Shown: positions 1 to 9,387 of the stretch, piece after piece
Layout: each line of letters begins with the position of its first letter
How positions within the stretch are numbered: position 1 is the stretch's first letter
Source of the DNA: Mesorhizobium sp. B2-1-1
Lineage (GTDB): Bacteria > Pseudomonadota > Alphaproteobacteria > Rhizobiales > Rhizobiaceae
Direction: 5' to 3'
DNA length: 64,000 bases
Assembly (NCBI RefSeq): GCF_006442975.2
Contig: NZ_CP083954.1
Span: forward strand, 1,481,001-1,545,000
Program-made: the position numbers and the translations under genes
The notes under the pieces: generated by a model
Told to the model about the DNA's origin: nothing
Database searches by the model: none
The model's input: the letters and a program-made list of their open reading frames with translations, nothing else

Positions 1-315
1 ACGCATCGACCGAGCATTAAACCGACGCCTTTTTCAGCGTTGTCATGTCAGTGTTGTCATGTGCTGTTAGACGCCGTCCGTCGGTGAGGTCGCTGACCGT
101 CTCGAGACAGGTCCCTGGTACATCAATTCAAGCAGCAAGCCGCTATGCAATCCTTTTCCGGGTCACTTTCATCCGGAAGTGAACGCTACTTTAGCCGGAC
201 ATGAAGTGCGCCTGCCCGCAACAAAACCGTTGTCCGCTGCGCGCGAACGACACATAGTGCCATTGCGGGAGTGCCCCTTTCGCCAATGACAAGCAATGAG
301 AACGGGAGACGAAAC
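1..315. other. Intergenic region upstream of ugpB
   Basis: No convincing gene lies here; the open frames entering from the right on the minus strand are antisense shadows of ugpB. The stretch should hold the ugp promoter. The one feature that stands out is a ten-base direct repeat near its left end (39-62), annotated separately. Confidence 0.5.
39..62 (+). promoter_or_regulatory. Direct repeat GTTGTCATGT x2, possible PhoB-type site
   Basis: GTTGTCATGT occurs at 39-48 and again at 53-62. The TTGTCAT core resembles the CTGTCAT half-site of a Pho box, and ugp operons belong to the Pho regulon in enterobacteria. The repeat period here is 14 bp, not the canonical 11 bp, and the site lies about 250 bp from the ugpB start, so the assignment is tentative. 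Confidence 0.25.
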
Positions 316-1620
316 ATGAAGTTCTTTGGCTTCGCGGCCGGTGTCGCCGTGACCCTGCTTTCCACAACCTCCGCCTTCGCCGTTACGCAGATCAGCTGGT
401 GGCACGCCATGACCGGCGCCAACGCAGAGGTCGTCGACAAGATTTCCAAGGATTTCAACGCCAGCCAGGGCGACTACCAGATTGTTCCGGTTTTCAAGGG
501 CACCTATCCCGAAACGCTGAATGCCGGCATCGCCGCCTATCGCGCCGGCCAGTCGCCTGACATCATCCAGGTGTTCGATGTCGGCACCGGCGTGATGATG
601 GCGGCCCGGGACGCGATCAAGCCAGTGGCCGAGGTGCTGACCGGCGCCGGGATGAACTTTGACAAGAGCCAGTATCTGCCAGGCATCGTCGGTTATTATT
701 CGACGCCGGACGGCACCATGCTGTCCTTCCCCTACAACTCCTCCTCGCCGATCCTCTACTACAACAAGGACATCTTCCAGAAGGCGGGGCTCGATGTGAA
801 CAACCCACCCAAGACCTGGAACGAGGTGTGGGAGGATGCCAAAAAGATCAAGGCGAGCGGCGCCGCCGCTTGCGGCTACACCTCGACCTGGCTGACCTGG
901 ATACACCTGGAAAACTTCGCGGCGTGGAACGATGTGCCGTGGGCCACGCAGCAGAATGGCCTGGCCGGCGGTGATGTCGAACTCAAGATCAACTCGCCGA
1001 TCTTCGTCAAACATTTCCAGGCGCTCGCCGATCTGGCCAAGGACGGCACCTTCAAATATGGCGGGCGCACCTCCGAAGCCAAGCAGATATTCCTCGCCGG
1101 CGAATGCGGCATCTTCACCGAATCCTCGGGCGGCCTAGGCGACATCGTCAAGTCGGGCATGAACTACGGCATTGGCCAGTTGCCCTATGACAGCGACGCC
1201 AAGGGCGCGCCGCAGAACACGACGCCGGGCGGTGCCAGCCTTTGGGTCTTCGGCGGCAAGTCCGACGAGGAGTACAAAGGCGTCGCGGCTTTCTTCGCCT
1301 ATCTGTCCAAGACCGATGTGCAGGAATATCTGCACCAGAAATCGGGATACCTGCCGGTGACGCTCGCCGCCTATGAGGCGACGAAAAAGTCCGGCTTCTA
1401 CGACAAGAATCCCGGTCGCGAGACGCCGATCCTGCAGATGACGGGCAAGGCGCCGACCGACAATTCGAAGGGCGTGCGGTTGCCGAACCTGCCGCAGGTG
1501 CGCGACATCCAGAACGAGGAGTTCGAAAAGATGCTTGCCGGCCAGGAAACCGCCCAGCAGGCGCTCGACAATGCGGTCACGCGTGGCAACGCGGCGATCA
1601 AGGAAGCGCTGGGGAATTAG
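316..1620 (+). CDS. ugpB: sn-glycerol-3-phosphate ABC transporter, substrate-binding protein UgpB
   Basis: Periplasmic binding protein (434 aa) that captures glycerol-3-phosphate or glycerophosphodiesters for the UgpAE-C importer. The N-terminus is a signal peptide ending near ...TTSAFA. The mature part opens with the ISWWHAM segment and carries NSSSPILYYNKD and GGASLWV blocks typical of the UgpB branch of family 1 extracellular solute-binding proteins; it aligns essentially end to end with E. coli UgpB as I remember it. The ATG at 316 was preferred to an in-frame ATG at 271 because a GGGAG ribosome-binding site sits just upstream and the signal peptide begins there. It is the first gene of a four-gene operon. 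Confidence 0.95.
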   Translation: MKFFGFAAGVAVTLLSTTSAFAVTQISWWHAMTGANAEVVDKISKDFNASQGDYQIVPVFKGTYPETLNAGIAAYRAGQSPDIIQVFDVGTGVMMAARDAIKPVAEVLTGAGMNFDKSQYLPGIVGYYSTPDGTMLSFPYNSSSPILYYNKDIFQKAGLDVNNPPKTWNEVWEDAKKIKASGAAACGYTSTWLTWIHLENFAAWNDVPWATQQNGLAGGDVELKINSPIFVKHFQALADLAKDGTFKYGGRTSEAKQIFLAGECGIFTESSGGLGDIVKSGMNYGIGQLPYDSDAKGAPQNTTPGGASLWVFGGKSDEEYKGVAAFFAYLSKTDVQEYLHQKSGYLPVTLAAYEATKKSGFYDKNPGRETPILQMTGKAPTDNSKGVRLPNLPQVRDIQNEEFEKMLAGQETAQQALDNAVTRGNAAIKEALGN

Positions 1621-1670
1621 GGCGCGTCGAGCCATCGAGTTATAGTCCTTGCTCTACGAGACCCCCCTCC

Positions 1671-1806
1671 GCCCTGCCGGGCATCTCCCCCTGGAGGGGG
1701 GAGACTGGCTGTCGCGACCGTTTTCGGCAATTGTCAAAGCTGGAGAATGGCAGCTGCCGCAGGAACTGCCAATCTTCCTCCAAGAGGGGGAGATGCCCGG
1801 CAGGGC
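1671..1806. repeat. Palindromic intergenic repeat between ugpB and ugpA
   Basis: A perfect 22-bp inverted repeat (arms 1671-1692 and 1785-1806, beginning GCCCTGCCGGGCATCTCCCC) flanks a 92-bp centre. This looks like a dispersed, RIME/MITE-like rhizobial intergenic element rather than a gene: it has no coding sign, and the frame running through its right arm into ugpA is lost as soon as the family N-terminus is considered. In the transcript it would fold into a long stem inside the operon, where it could stabilise ugpB mRNA or lower downstream expression. Confidence 0.75.
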
Positions 1807-1857
1807 AGCGGTGAGCGCCGTAGAGTGCCGCTCGGCTTTCCACGCCGGAGCGGCGCA

Positions 1858-2742
1858 TTGACCCCGCGCGTCGTCTTTCCCAACAAAGTCTTGCCATACC
1901 TCCTGGTGGCGCCGCAACTTGCCATCACGCTGGTGTTCTTCTACTGGCCGGCCGGGCAGGCGCTCTACCAGTCGATGCTGAGGCAGGACCCGTTCGGGCT
2001 GAGGAGCAGGTTCGTCTGGTTTGCCAATTTCCGCAAGGTGCTTGCCGACCCGGCCTATCTCAACTCGATCAAGGTCACAGTGGTGTTTTCGCTCGCGACC
2101 GTGATCGTTGCCATGGGCGTGGCGCTGCTCCTTGCCGTGATGGCGGAAAAGGTGGTGCGCGGCAAAGGCCTCTACCGCACGCTGATGATCTGGCCCTACG
2201 CGGTGGCGCCGGCGATTGCAGGCATGCTGTGGCTGTTCCTGTTCAATCCATCGATCGGCTCGCTGTCTTATCTGCTGAGACGTTTGGGCGTCGCCTGGGA
2301 TCCGCTGCTCAACGGCACCGACGCCATGATCCTTCTGGTGGCGGCGGCCGCCTGGAAGCAGATCAGCTACAATTTCCTGTTCTTCGTCGCCGGGCTGCAG
2401 GCGGTGCCGAAAACGCTGATCGAGGCGGCGGCGATCGACGGCGCCGGCGAAACCAAGCGCTTCTGGACCATCGTCTTCCCGCTTTTGGCGCCGACGACGT
2501 TTTTCCTTTTGGTCGTCAATACCGTCTATGCGCTGTTCGACACGTTCGGCATCGTCCACGCCGTCACCGGCGGTGGGCCGGGCAAGGCCACCGAGACACT
2601 GGTCTACAAGGTCTACAATGACGGCTTCGTCAATCTGATCCTCGGCGATTCGGCGGCGCAGTCGGTCATCCTGATGGTCATCGTCATCGCGCTCACCGCC
2701 ATCCAGTTCCGCTACGTGGAACGGAAGGTTCATTACGGCTGA
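1858..2742 (+). CDS. ugpA: sn-glycerol-3-phosphate ABC transporter permease UgpA
   Basis: Inner-membrane permease (294 aa) forming the channel with UgpE. It shows PYLLVAPQ at the N-terminus, six predicted membrane helices, and the cytoplasmic EAA loop (EAAAIDGAG, about residue 190) that docks the ATPase. I chose the TTG at 1858: GGAG lies 7 nt upstream and the resulting protein matches the roughly 295-aa family length. A longer frame opening at ATG 1747 would begin inside the palindromic repeat and add 37 residues with no resemblance to the family. It ends 8 nt before ugpE. Confidence 0.92.
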   Translation: MTPRVVFPNKVLPYLLVAPQLAITLVFFYWPAGQALYQSMLRQDPFGLRSRFVWFANFRKVLADPAYLNSIKVTVVFSLATVIVAMGVALLLAVMAEKVVRGKGLYRTLMIWPYAVAPAIAGMLWLFLFNPSIGSLSYLLRRLGVAWDPLLNGTDAMILLVAAAAWKQISYNFLFFVAGLQAVPKTLIEAAAIDGAGETKRFWTIVFPLLAPTTFFLLVVNTVYALFDTFGIVHAVTGGGPGKATETLVYKVYNDGFVNLILGDSAAQSVILMVIVIALTAIQFRYVERKVHYG

Positions 2743-2750
2743 GGAGCGCG

Positions 2751-3599
2751 ATGATCGGTCAATCCCCGTTTCGCATTTTCCTTGCACATGCCGTGCTCAT
2801 CCTCGGCATACTGATCGTGGCCTTTCCGATCTACTACACTTTCGTTGCCTCGACGCAGACGCTGCAAACCATCCTTAGGCCGCCACTGCCTTTCCGGCCG
2901 GGCAGCGAGTTCTGGAACAATTACGGCGAGGCGCTGTTCGGCGGCGTCGGCCGCATCGGCGGGCTCGGCGTCGGCAGGCTGCTCCTCAACTCCACGATCA
3001 TGGCGCTCGGCGTCGCGGTCGGAAAGATATTCATCTCGATCCTGTCGGCCTATGCGATCGTCTTCTTCCGTTTTCCGCTGCGCATGACTTTCTTCTGGCT
3101 GATCTTCATCACCCTGATGCTTCCCGTCGAGGTGCGCATCCTGCCGACCTACAAGGTAATGGTCGACCTCGGTATGATCGACACTTATGCCGGACTGATC
3201 ATCCCGCTGATCGCCTCGGCCACCGCAACGTTGTTGTTCCGCCAGTTCTTCATGACCATCCCGGGCGAGTTGGTCGAGGCGGCGCGCGTCGACGGCGCCG
3301 GTCCATGGCGGTTCTTTTTCGATATCCTGTTGCCATTGTCGCGCACCAATATCGCGGCGCTGTTCGTCATTCTTTTCATCTACGGCTGGACGCAGTATCT
3401 GTGGCCGCTGCTGGTCACCAACAGCAACGATATGAACACCATCGTCATCGCACTGAAGAAGATGGTCTCCTTCGCCGATGCCGACACCCAATGGCATTTG
3501 GTCATGGTCACGGCGATCCTGGCAATCTTGCCGCCAATCCTGGTTGTGGTGCTGATGCAGCGCTGGTTCGTGCGCGGACTGGTCGACACCGAAAAGTGA
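2751..3599 (+). CDS. ugpE: sn-glycerol-3-phosphate ABC transporter permease UgpE
   Basis: Second inner-membrane permease of the Ugp importer, 282 aa, with six predicted helices. Diagnostic blocks are [17 protein letters not shown] and the EAA loop [14 protein letters not shown] near residue 174; the C-terminus RGLVDTEK is almost identical to the E. coli protein as recalled. The ribosome-binding site GAGGAG overlaps the ugpA stop, so the two permeases are probably translationally coupled. ugpC starts 7 nt downstream. Confidence 0.95.
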   Translation: MIGQSPFRIFLAHAVLILGILIVAFPIYYTFVASTQTLQTILRPPLPFRPGSEFWNNYGEALFGGVGRIGGLGVGRLLLNSTIMALGVAVGKIFISILSAYAIVFFRFPLRMTFFWLIFITLMLPVEVRILPTYKVMVDLGMIDTYAGLIIPLIASATATLLFRQFFMTIPGELVEAARVDGAGPWRFFFDILLPLSRTNIAALFVILFIYGWTQYLWPLLVTNSNDMNTIVIALKKMVSFADADTQWHLVMVTAILAILPPILVVVLMQRWFVRGLVDTEK

Positions 3600-3606
3600 G
3601 AAGCCG

Positions 3607-4656
3607 ATGGCGACGGTCGATCTGAGGGACGTGAAGAAAGTATATGCCGGCGGCGTCGAAGCCGTGAAGGGCGTCTCCATTGCCATTCCCGACAAAGAAC
3701 TCTGTGTGCTGGTCGGGCCGTCCGGCTGCGGCAAGTCCACGCTTTTGAGGATGATCGCCGGGCTGGAGACCATTTCTTCCGGCACGGTCGCTATCGACGG
3801 CAAGATCGTCAACACGATCGGCCCGACCGAGCGCGACATCGCCATGGTGTTCCAAAACTATGCGCTCTATCCGCATATGAAAGTCTACGACAACATGGCT
3901 TACGGGCTACGCAATCGCGGTACGCCCAAGGACGAGATCGACAGCAGGGTTCGTTCGACCGCCAAGGTGCTGGAGCTTTCAGCGCTGCTTGACCGGCGCC
4001 CGCGCGAGCTTTCAGGCGGTCAACGCCAGCGCGTCGCCATGGGCCGCGCCATCGTGCGCAATCCGAAAGTCTTCCTGTTCGACGAGCCACTCTCCAATCT
4101 CGATGCCAAGCTGCGCGGCCAGATGCGGGTCGAAATCAAGAACTTGCAGCGCTCGCTCGGTGTCACCTCGGTCTACGTCACCCATGACCAGTTGGAAGCG
4201 ATGACGTTGGCCGACATCCTTGTCGTCATGAATGGCGGATTGGTCGAGCAGGCGGGCGCGCCACTCGACATTTACGAAAAGCCGGCCTCGACGTTCGTCG
4301 CCTCTTTCATCGGCGCACCGCCGATGAATCTTCTGTCCCTTTCGGGTCCGGCGCTGACCGGCAGCAAGACGAGCGACTTTGCGCCTGCGAATGCCGTCAC
4401 GCTTGGCTTCCGCCCCGAGGATGCCGATGTCACTTTCGCGGCCGAGGCACCGTCCGGCGCGCTCGTGCTGCCGACAATGGTGGAGGCGGTCGAGCCGGTG
4501 GGAGCGGACAGCTTTCTTCACTGTGCGGCAGGAGGCGACCGCATCGTCGTGCGTGTGGCCGCGCGCGCAACAGCCAAGCCCGGCGACCAGTTGCGCGTCG
4601 TGGCCAAGGCCGAGAAACTTCACTGGTTCGATCAGGCTGCAAAGAGGGTCGACTGA
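3607..4656 (+). CDS. ugpC: sn-glycerol-3-phosphate import ATP-binding protein UgpC
   Basis: ATPase subunit (349 aa) powering glycerol-3-phosphate import. Walker A is GPSGCGKST (37-45), the signature LSGGQRQR lies near 136-143, Walker [10 protein letters not shown] near 155-163, and the switch histidine is in THDQ near 192. The C-terminal 110 residues form the TOBE/MalK-type regulatory domain (GFRPEDADV). As the last gene of ugpBAEC it ends 45 nt from the convergent iron-transporter operon. Confidence 0.95.
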   Translation: MATVDLRDVKKVYAGGVEAVKGVSIAIPDKELCVLVGPSGCGKSTLLRMIAGLETISSGTVAIDGKIVNTIGPTERDIAMVFQNYALYPHMKVYDNMAYGLRNRGTPKDEIDSRVRSTAKVLELSALLDRRPRELSGGQRQRVAMGRAIVRNPKVFLFDEPLSNLDAKLRGQMRVEIKNLQRSLGVTSVYVTHDQLEAMTLADILVVMNGGLVEQAGAPLDIYEKPASTFVASFIGAPPMNLLSLSGPALTGSKTSDFAPANAVTLGFRPEDADVTFAAEAPSGALVLPTMVEAVEPVGADSFLHCAAGGDRIVVRVAARATAKPGDQLRVVAKAEKLHWFDQAAKRVD

Positions 4657-4701
4657 CGCCAATCTTGCATGCTGATCAGCGAGCCGCGAACCGTCGGCCG
4701 G

Positions 4702-5784
4702 TCAGGCGAATACATGCGCCTGTCCCGACACGGTGAGCCGGACGATCTCACCGACCGCCGGCGCGTCCATGCCGGACTTGCGCAGGATCAGCGGCGTGCT
4801 GCCGATGGCGGCGGCGTCCGGCGGGTCGGGGCTGTTGAGCAACCGCACCGCGACCGTGCAGGTCGAGCCGGCGAATTCGGATTCCGTTACCTCGCCAAAA
4901 AGCATGTCCGGCGTGCCCGACATGCCCTCGCGCGATGTCCGCTTCAGTCCGATCTGCTCCGGCCGCAACATGATGCGGGCGACATCGCGGCTGTCCGACG
5001 TATCGACGGCGATGCGGCCAAGCGGCGACGTGGCGAAACCGCCCGCTATCTTCGCCGGCAGGATGATGGCGTCGCCAAGGAACTCGGCAATCATCCTGTC
5101 CTTCGGCTTGAGATAAAGTTCGCGCGGCGTGCCGACCTGCGAGAACCGGCCCTCGCGCATCACCGCGACCTGGCTGGCGAAGGACAACGCCTCGGCCTGA
5201 TCGTGCGTCACCAGGATGGTGGTGATGCCGGCGGCTTCGAGCAGTTCCGCCACGGCCTTGCGCATGGAGGCGCGCAGGCCGGTGTCGAGCGCCGAGAACG
5301 GTTCGTCGAGCAGCATCAGCCGCGGCTTCATCGCCATGGCGCGGGCGAGCGCCACGCGTTGCTGCTGACCGCCGGAGAGTTCGTGCGGGCGGCGCTTCAG
5401 GATCGCCTTGTCCAGCCCTACTATATAGGCCAGTTCGACGATGCGTTCGGAGCGTTTGTCCAGCCTGCGGTCCATCCCGAAACCGATATTGTCGCCAATC
5501 GTCAGGTGCGGAAACAGGGCGCCGTCCTGTGCAACCAGGCCGATACCGCGGCGGTGCGCCGGAACGGCGCCGCCGCTGTCGGCCAGCATCTTTCCGTCAA
5601 GCACAATGCTGCCCTGGTCGGGCGCCTCGAAACCGGCGATCAGCCGCAGCAAGGTGGTCTTGCCGCAGCCGGACGGCCCGACGATGGCCGTGCGGCTGCC
5701 GCCGGCGACGTCGAGATCGATGCCGGCAAGCGCCGCGACCGGGCCGTAATGCTTGTGCAAGCCCCTGAGTTCGAGAAAGCTCAT
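4702..5784 (-). CDS. fbpC: Iron(III) ABC transporter ATP-binding protein FbpC-like
   Basis: ATPase (360 aa) of a ferric-iron-type importer (FbpABC/SfuABC family). Walker [10 protein letters not shown] (36-44), signature LSGGQQQR, Walker [13 protein letters not shown] and THDQAEAL are intact, followed by a TOBE-type C-terminal domain ([12 protein letters not shown]). Its start codon overlaps the fbpB stop as ATGA, indicating translational coupling. The family also contains spermidine/putrescine and thiamine importers; the adjacent binding protein with a tyrosine-rich iron-site segment argues for iron. Confidence 0.88.
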   Translation of the reverse strand: MSFLELRGLHKHYGPVAALAGIDLDVAGGSRTAIVGPSGCGKTTLLRLIAGFEAPDQGSIVLDGKMLADSGGAVPAHRRGIGLVAQDGALFPHLTIGDNIGFGMDRRLDKRSERIVELAYIVGLDKAILKRRPHELSGGQQQRVALARAMAMKPRLMLLDEPFSALDTGLRASMRKAVAELLEAAGITTILVTHDQAEALSFASQVAVMREGRFSQVGTPRELYLKPKDRMIAEFLGDAIILPAKIAGGFATSPLGRIAVDTSDSRDVARIMLRPEQIGLKRTSREGMSGTPDMLFGEVTESEFAGSTCTVAVRLLNSPDPPDAAAIGSTPLILRKSGMDAPAVGEIVRLTVSGQAHVFA

Positions 5785-7361
5785 CGTCCTGCCATCCGTT
5801 TTGACTGGACATAGAGCAGCCAGGTCAGGGGCAGCGACATCGCCACCATGATGAAGGCGTAAGGTGCTGCCGAAGCGTAGTCGATCTCGCCGCTGTAGGA
5901 CCAGAATGCCATCGCGAGCGTGCGGGTGCCGTTCGGCGCCAGCATCTGGGTCGCGGTCAGCTCGTTCATGATGCCGAGCGCCACCAGCGCCATGCCGGCG
6001 GCGGCACCCGGCGCCGACAGGCGGATCGTCGTCGACCACAATGCATGGAGCGGCGACCGCCCGAGGCTGGACGCGGCGCGCTCGAGCTCGACCGGCGCCT
6101 GCGCGATCGACGCCCGCAGGCTGATCAGGGCGCGGGGCAGGAACATCAAGGCATAGGCAACCAGGATGGTGAACAGGGTCTGATAGAGCGGCAGGGCGAT
6201 GCGCACGGTGATGGTGACCAGCGCCAGTGCGATCACGACCCCGGGCAGCGATCCGACGATGTAGTTGCAGCCCTCCAGCAAGCGCTGCAGAGGCCCCGGC
6301 GCGCGGATCGAGATCCAGGCCATCGGCATGGCGGCGACGGTGGCGAGCAGCGCGCCGGCGAGCGCCAGGAACAACGTCTGGCCGAGCGCCAGGCCGATCT
6401 CGTCGAGCCGCCAGACCTCGGCGCCGCCGGCGGCAAGCCAGCGTCCGATGGTGACGAACGGTACGCCGAGCGCCAGAAGCGTGGTGGCGGCAAGCAGCAG
6501 CAGGCAAGGCACGGTCGCCCGGCCGAGCGGCGCGCGCTGTTGGTGGCGCGCGGCGCCCGAACCGACGCGGGCATAGCGCTCTTCCCCGCGCACCAGCACC
6601 TCCAGCCCGAGCAGCACGAAGCAGCAGCTCACCAGCACGCCGGCCAGCATATTCGCGGCCGGCCCGTTGAAGGTCGATTGGAACTGGTCGACGATCGCCG
6701 TGGTGAAGGTGTCGAAGCGGATGAAGACGTAAAGGCCGTATTCGGCCAACAGGTGCAGGCCGACCAGCAATGCGCCGCCACAGATGGCAAGCCTGAGCTG
6801 CGGCAGCACGACGCGCCAGAACACACGCCAGGGACCAAGGCCGAGTGCGGCCGCGGCGTCTTCGAGCGCCGGATCGAGCCGGCGCAGGGCCGCCGATACC
6901 GGCAGATAAAGGAACGGGAAATACGCTATGACAGAGACAAGCACGCCGGCCCACAAGCCATGCAGCCCGGGCACCATGGTGATCCAGGCATAGCTGTGCA
7001 CGAAGGCGGGAATGGCGAGTGGCGCCACGCATAGCCAGGCCCACAGCCGGGCGCCGGGCAGGTCGCTGCGTTCGGTCAGCCAGGCCAGCGCCACCGACAG
7101 GATGATGGCGATCGGCACGGCGAGCGCGACAAGCAGGACGGTGTTGGCCAGAAGCTCGCCGACACGCGGCCGGAAAACCAGCGCCGAGACGGTTTCCCAA
7201 CCGGTCTGCACGGCGACCCAGACGATGAAGGCAAGCGGCAGCAGGGCCAGCAGCGAAACGAAGATAGCGGCGGCAACGATCCATGACGCAGCGCGCCGGC
7301 GCGCCCTGCGGCGCGTCCTCGGCGGCAGGCCCGGGCTTGCAATGTCGGCCGCGAACTGCAT
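5781..7361 (-). CDS. fbpB: Iron(III) ABC transporter permease FbpB-like (fused two-domain)
   Basis: Double-length permease (526 aa) with about twelve membrane helices, in effect two permease domains in tandem as is normal for FbpB/SfuB. Each half carries an EAA-like loop ([14 protein letters not shown] in the first, [14 protein letters not shown] in the second). The start is uncertain: ATG 7361 gives MQFAADIAS, whereas an ATG at 7418 would add 19 low-complexity residues ([11 protein letters not shown]); neither has a clear ribosome-binding site. It overlaps fbpC by 4 nt. Confidence 0.88.
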   Translation of the reverse strand: MQFAADIASPGLPPRTRRRARRRAASWIVAAAIFVSLLALLPLAFIVWVAVQTGWETVSALVFRPRVGELLANTVLLVALAVPIAIILSVALAWLTERSDLPGARLWAWLCVAPLAIPAFVHSYAWITMVPGLHGLWAGVLVSVIAYFPFLYLPVSAALRRLDPALEDAAAALGLGPWRVFWRVVLPQLRLAICGGALLVGLHLLAEYGLYVFIRFDTFTTAIVDQFQSTFNGPAANMLAGVLVSCCFVLLGLEVLVRGEERYARVGSGAARHQQRAPLGRATVPCLLLLAATTLLALGVPFVTIGRWLAAGGAEVWRLDEIGLALGQTLFLALAGALLATVAAMPMAWISIRAPGPLQRLLEGCNYIVGSLPGVVIALALVTITVRIALPLYQTLFTILVAYALMFLPRALISLRASIAQAPVELERAASSLGRSPLHALWSTTIRLSAPGAAAGMALVALGIMNELTATQMLAPNGTRTLAMAFWSYSGEIDYASAAPYAFIMVAMSLPLTWLLYVQSKRMAGR

Positions 7362-7460
7362 CGGCTCAGACTTCGCGCCCTTGCCGCCCGGCGGCGGCAA
7401 TCGAAAGACCACGATCATGGTCGGGAATACAGCGTGTCGTCATCGACGAATGCCATCTCG

Positions 7461-7497
7461 AAAAAACAAAACGCTCCCGCGGAATTCCCGCGGGAGC
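7461..7497 (-). terminator. Rho-independent terminator between fbpA and fbpB
   Basis: On the minus strand a 10-bp perfect stem (7488-7497 with 7473-7482, loop of five) is followed by GTTTTGTTTTTT. It sits just after the fbpA stop and before fbpB, so partial termination here would favour the binding protein over the membrane components. Confidence 0.8.
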
Positions 7498-7529
7498 ACG
7501 GCCGGTGTCCTTATTAGGACGAACGGCAA

Positions 7530-8537
7530 CTAAAGCAAGCCGGCCGCCGTCATCAGGTCGGTGGCTTTCTTGGAGTTCAGCGTCGCGGCATCGATCTTCG
7601 GCGCCTGCAGGTCGGCCAGCGGCACCAGCTTCGGATTGGACTCTGCGCCCTTGCCGACCGCGTATTCGAAGGACGTTCCGTTCTTCAGCACGTCCTGGCC
7701 GCCCTTGCCGGTCACCCACTTCAGGAAAGCCTGGGCTTCCTTGGGATGCTTGCTCGAAGCCAGCACGCCACCGCCGGAGGTCGAGACGAAGGCGCCCGGA
7801 TCCTGGTTCTTGAAATAATGCAGCGCTACGTTCTTGCTGTTTTCGCCGGTCTTGGCCTGATCGCCGAAGTAGTAGTAGTGATAGATCACGCCGCCTTCGA
7901 TCTCGCCGGCGTTGACCGCCTTCATCACGGTGCTGTTGCCCTTATAGGCGGTGAAATTCTGCTTCATCGCCTTCAGCCAGTCCGCTGTCGCGGCTTCGCC
8001 CTTGAGCTGCAGCAGCGCGCTGACGATAGCCTGGAAATCGGCGCCCGACGGCGAGGCGGCCCAGCGGCCTTTCCAGCTCGGATCGGCAAGGTCGAGCAGC
8101 GACTTGGGCAACTGGTCGGCCTTGAGCTTGGTGGTATTGTAGGCAAAGACGGTGCTGCGGGCGGCAACGCCGACCCATTTGCCGCTCGCTGCCTGATAAT
8201 CCTGCGGAACCTGCGCCAGTGTGTCGGCGTCGACCGGCGCGAACAGGCCGGCATTCTCGACCAGCACCATGGCCGGCGAATTCTCGGTCAGGAACACGTC
8301 GGCGGGCGAGGCGGTGCCCTCCGCAACGATCTGGTTGGAGAAATCGCTGTCGCCGCCATTGCGCAGCGTGACCTTGATGCCGGTTTCCTTGGTGAAGCCG
8401 TCGGCCCATTCCTTGGCGAGGCTCTCGTGCTGGGCATTGTAGACGATGATGCCTGTGTCCTCAGCCATCGCCTGGCCAGCGATCAGGCTGACCGCCACCG
8501 CCGCGGCGCCGGCAAGGGTGGAAAGAGCGTATTTCAT
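7530..8537 (-). CDS. fbpA: Iron(III) ABC transporter substrate-binding protein FbpA-like
   Basis: Periplasmic binding protein (335 aa) with a signal peptide cleaved after ...GQAMA (about residue 25) and a mature start EDTGIIVYNAQHE. This is the transferrin-like class 1 ferric-binding family; the segment IYHYYYFGDQA supplies the consecutive tyrosines that ligate Fe3+ in FbpA proteins. The ATG at 8537 has GAGG upstream; a longer frame from 8576 adds 13 residues ahead of the signal peptide and was rejected. An IRO-like palindrome lies about 50 nt upstream, consistent with iron repression. Confidence 0.9.
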   Translation of the reverse strand: MKYALSTLAGAAAVAVSLIAGQAMAEDTGIIVYNAQHESLAKEWADGFTKETGIKVTLRNGGDSDFSNQIVAEGTASPADVFLTENSPAMVLVENAGLFAPVDADTLAQVPQDYQAASGKWVGVAARSTVFAYNTTKLKADQLPKSLLDLADPSWKGRWAASPSGADFQAIVSALLQLKGEAATADWLKAMKQNFTAYKGNSTVMKAVNAGEIEGGVIYHYYYFGDQAKTGENSKNVALHYFKNQDPGAFVSTSGGGVLASSKHPKEAQAFLKWVTGKGGQDVLKNGTSFEYAVGKGAESNPKLVPLADLQAPKIDAATLNSKKATDLMTAAGLL

Positions 8538-8587
8538 GGGCGTCGTCCTCGATCTCGTTGAACTGGCACGCAGCACCTATCGATACA

Positions 8588-8602
8588 TGACAGGTGTAGT
8601 CA
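8588..8602. promoter_or_regulatory. IRO-like operator TGA-N9-TCA (candidate RirA site)
   Basis: The sequence TGACAGGTGTAGTCA is a TGAC...GTCA palindrome fitting TGA-N9-TCA, the iron-responsive operator bound by RirA in rhizobia (consensus recalled). It lies 51 nt upstream of the fbpA start, where a repressor could block transcription. The divergent ECF sigma gene begins 230 nt away. Confidence 0.55.
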
Positions 8603-8789
8603 ACATTTTTGGCCTGCTTCAATCGGCCGCTGGCGGCATAGGCCCATGCCAGGCGGACAATTCCGCGTGATGGCCGCGCGCGACCGACGGTCCAGGACAC
8701 AGTCGCCGTCGACGAGCCCAAGTTCGCGTTCGCCCGCAATCTTTCGTGACTTGCCGGTAGTTTGCCTTGGACATTATTTCGCCGGCCAC

Positions 8790-8815
8790 GTAACAAATCA
8801 GCGCCGAGGCGCGAA
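8790..8815 (+). promoter_or_regulatory. Candidate ECF promoter GTAACA-N16-CGAA
   Basis: GTAACA at 8790-8795 and CGAA at 8812-8815 are separated by exactly 16 nt, 19 nt before the sigma-factor start codon. This is close to the GTAACC-N16-CGAA motif I recall for NrsF-controlled SigF of Caulobacter, suggesting the sigma factor transcribes its own operon. Confidence 0.55.
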
Positions 8816-8834
8816 GATCGGGGAGTGAACTCTT

Positions 8835-9386
8835 GTGAGCGGCAAGGACGAGGCCGAGCTTTCCCGGCTGATGCGAGCCGCGATCGCGGGAGATGAAAGG
8901 GCCTATGCCGACTTTCTGCACCGGACGGCCGCTCTGGTTCGCGGTTTTGCCAGGCGCAAGATCGTCAAAGGCGGGGTCGATCCCGAGGATGTCGTGCAGG
9001 AAACCTTGCTGGCCATTCATGTGAAACGGCACACCTGGCGGCAGGACGCACCTGTGCTGCCCTGGGTCTATGCCATCGCGCGCTTCAAGTTGATCGACGC
9101 GTTCCGGCGGCGCGGACGGCGCATCGAGATCGATGTCGACGGTATTGCCGAAACCTTCGCCGAGCCGGAAACGGAAACCGTCAGCGAACGCGACATCAAC
9201 CGGGCGCTCGACGGCCTGCCGCCGGCACAGCGCTCCGTGGTGTCGTCAGTGTCGGTGGAGGGGCGCTCGATCGGCGACACGGCAGCCAAGTTCGGCATCA
9301 GCGAAACAGCGGTGCGGGTTTCCTTGCATCGCGGACTTGCAGCCATTGCCAAGCGGTTCCGGCAGGGGCGGTTTGGGCAGGAATGA
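8835..9386 (+). CDS. ECF-family RNA polymerase sigma factor (SigF/NrsF-associated type)
   Basis: Extracytoplasmic-function sigma factor, 183 aa. Sigma region 2 (VDPEDVVQETLLAIH, PWVYAIARFKLIDAFRRR) is followed by region 4 with its helix-turn-helix (LPPAQRSVV...SIGDTAAKFGISETAVRVSLHR). The start is GTG. The next gene, one base after the stop, encodes a NrsF/DUF1109 membrane protein, the cognate anti-sigma factor in this group; in Caulobacter the equivalent pair responds to heavy metals such as chromate and cadmium. The inducing signal here is inferred only by analogy. Confidence 0.92.
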   Translation: MSGKDEAELSRLMRAAIAGDERAYADFLHRTAALVRGFARRKIVKGGVDPEDVVQETLLAIHVKRHTWRQDAPVLPWVYAIARFKLIDAFRRRGRRIEIDVDGIAETFAEPETETVSERDINRALDGLPPAQRSVVSSVSVEGRSIGDTAAKFGISETAVRVSLHRGLAAIAKRFRQGRFGQE

Positions 9387-9387
9387 C

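Noticed and set aside
4702..7284. Apparent 860-aa permease-ATPase fusion on the minus strand
   Set aside because: Only the last 360 residues are real (FbpC). Upstream the frame is out of phase with the true permease, which reads in another frame and overlaps FbpC by 4 nt.
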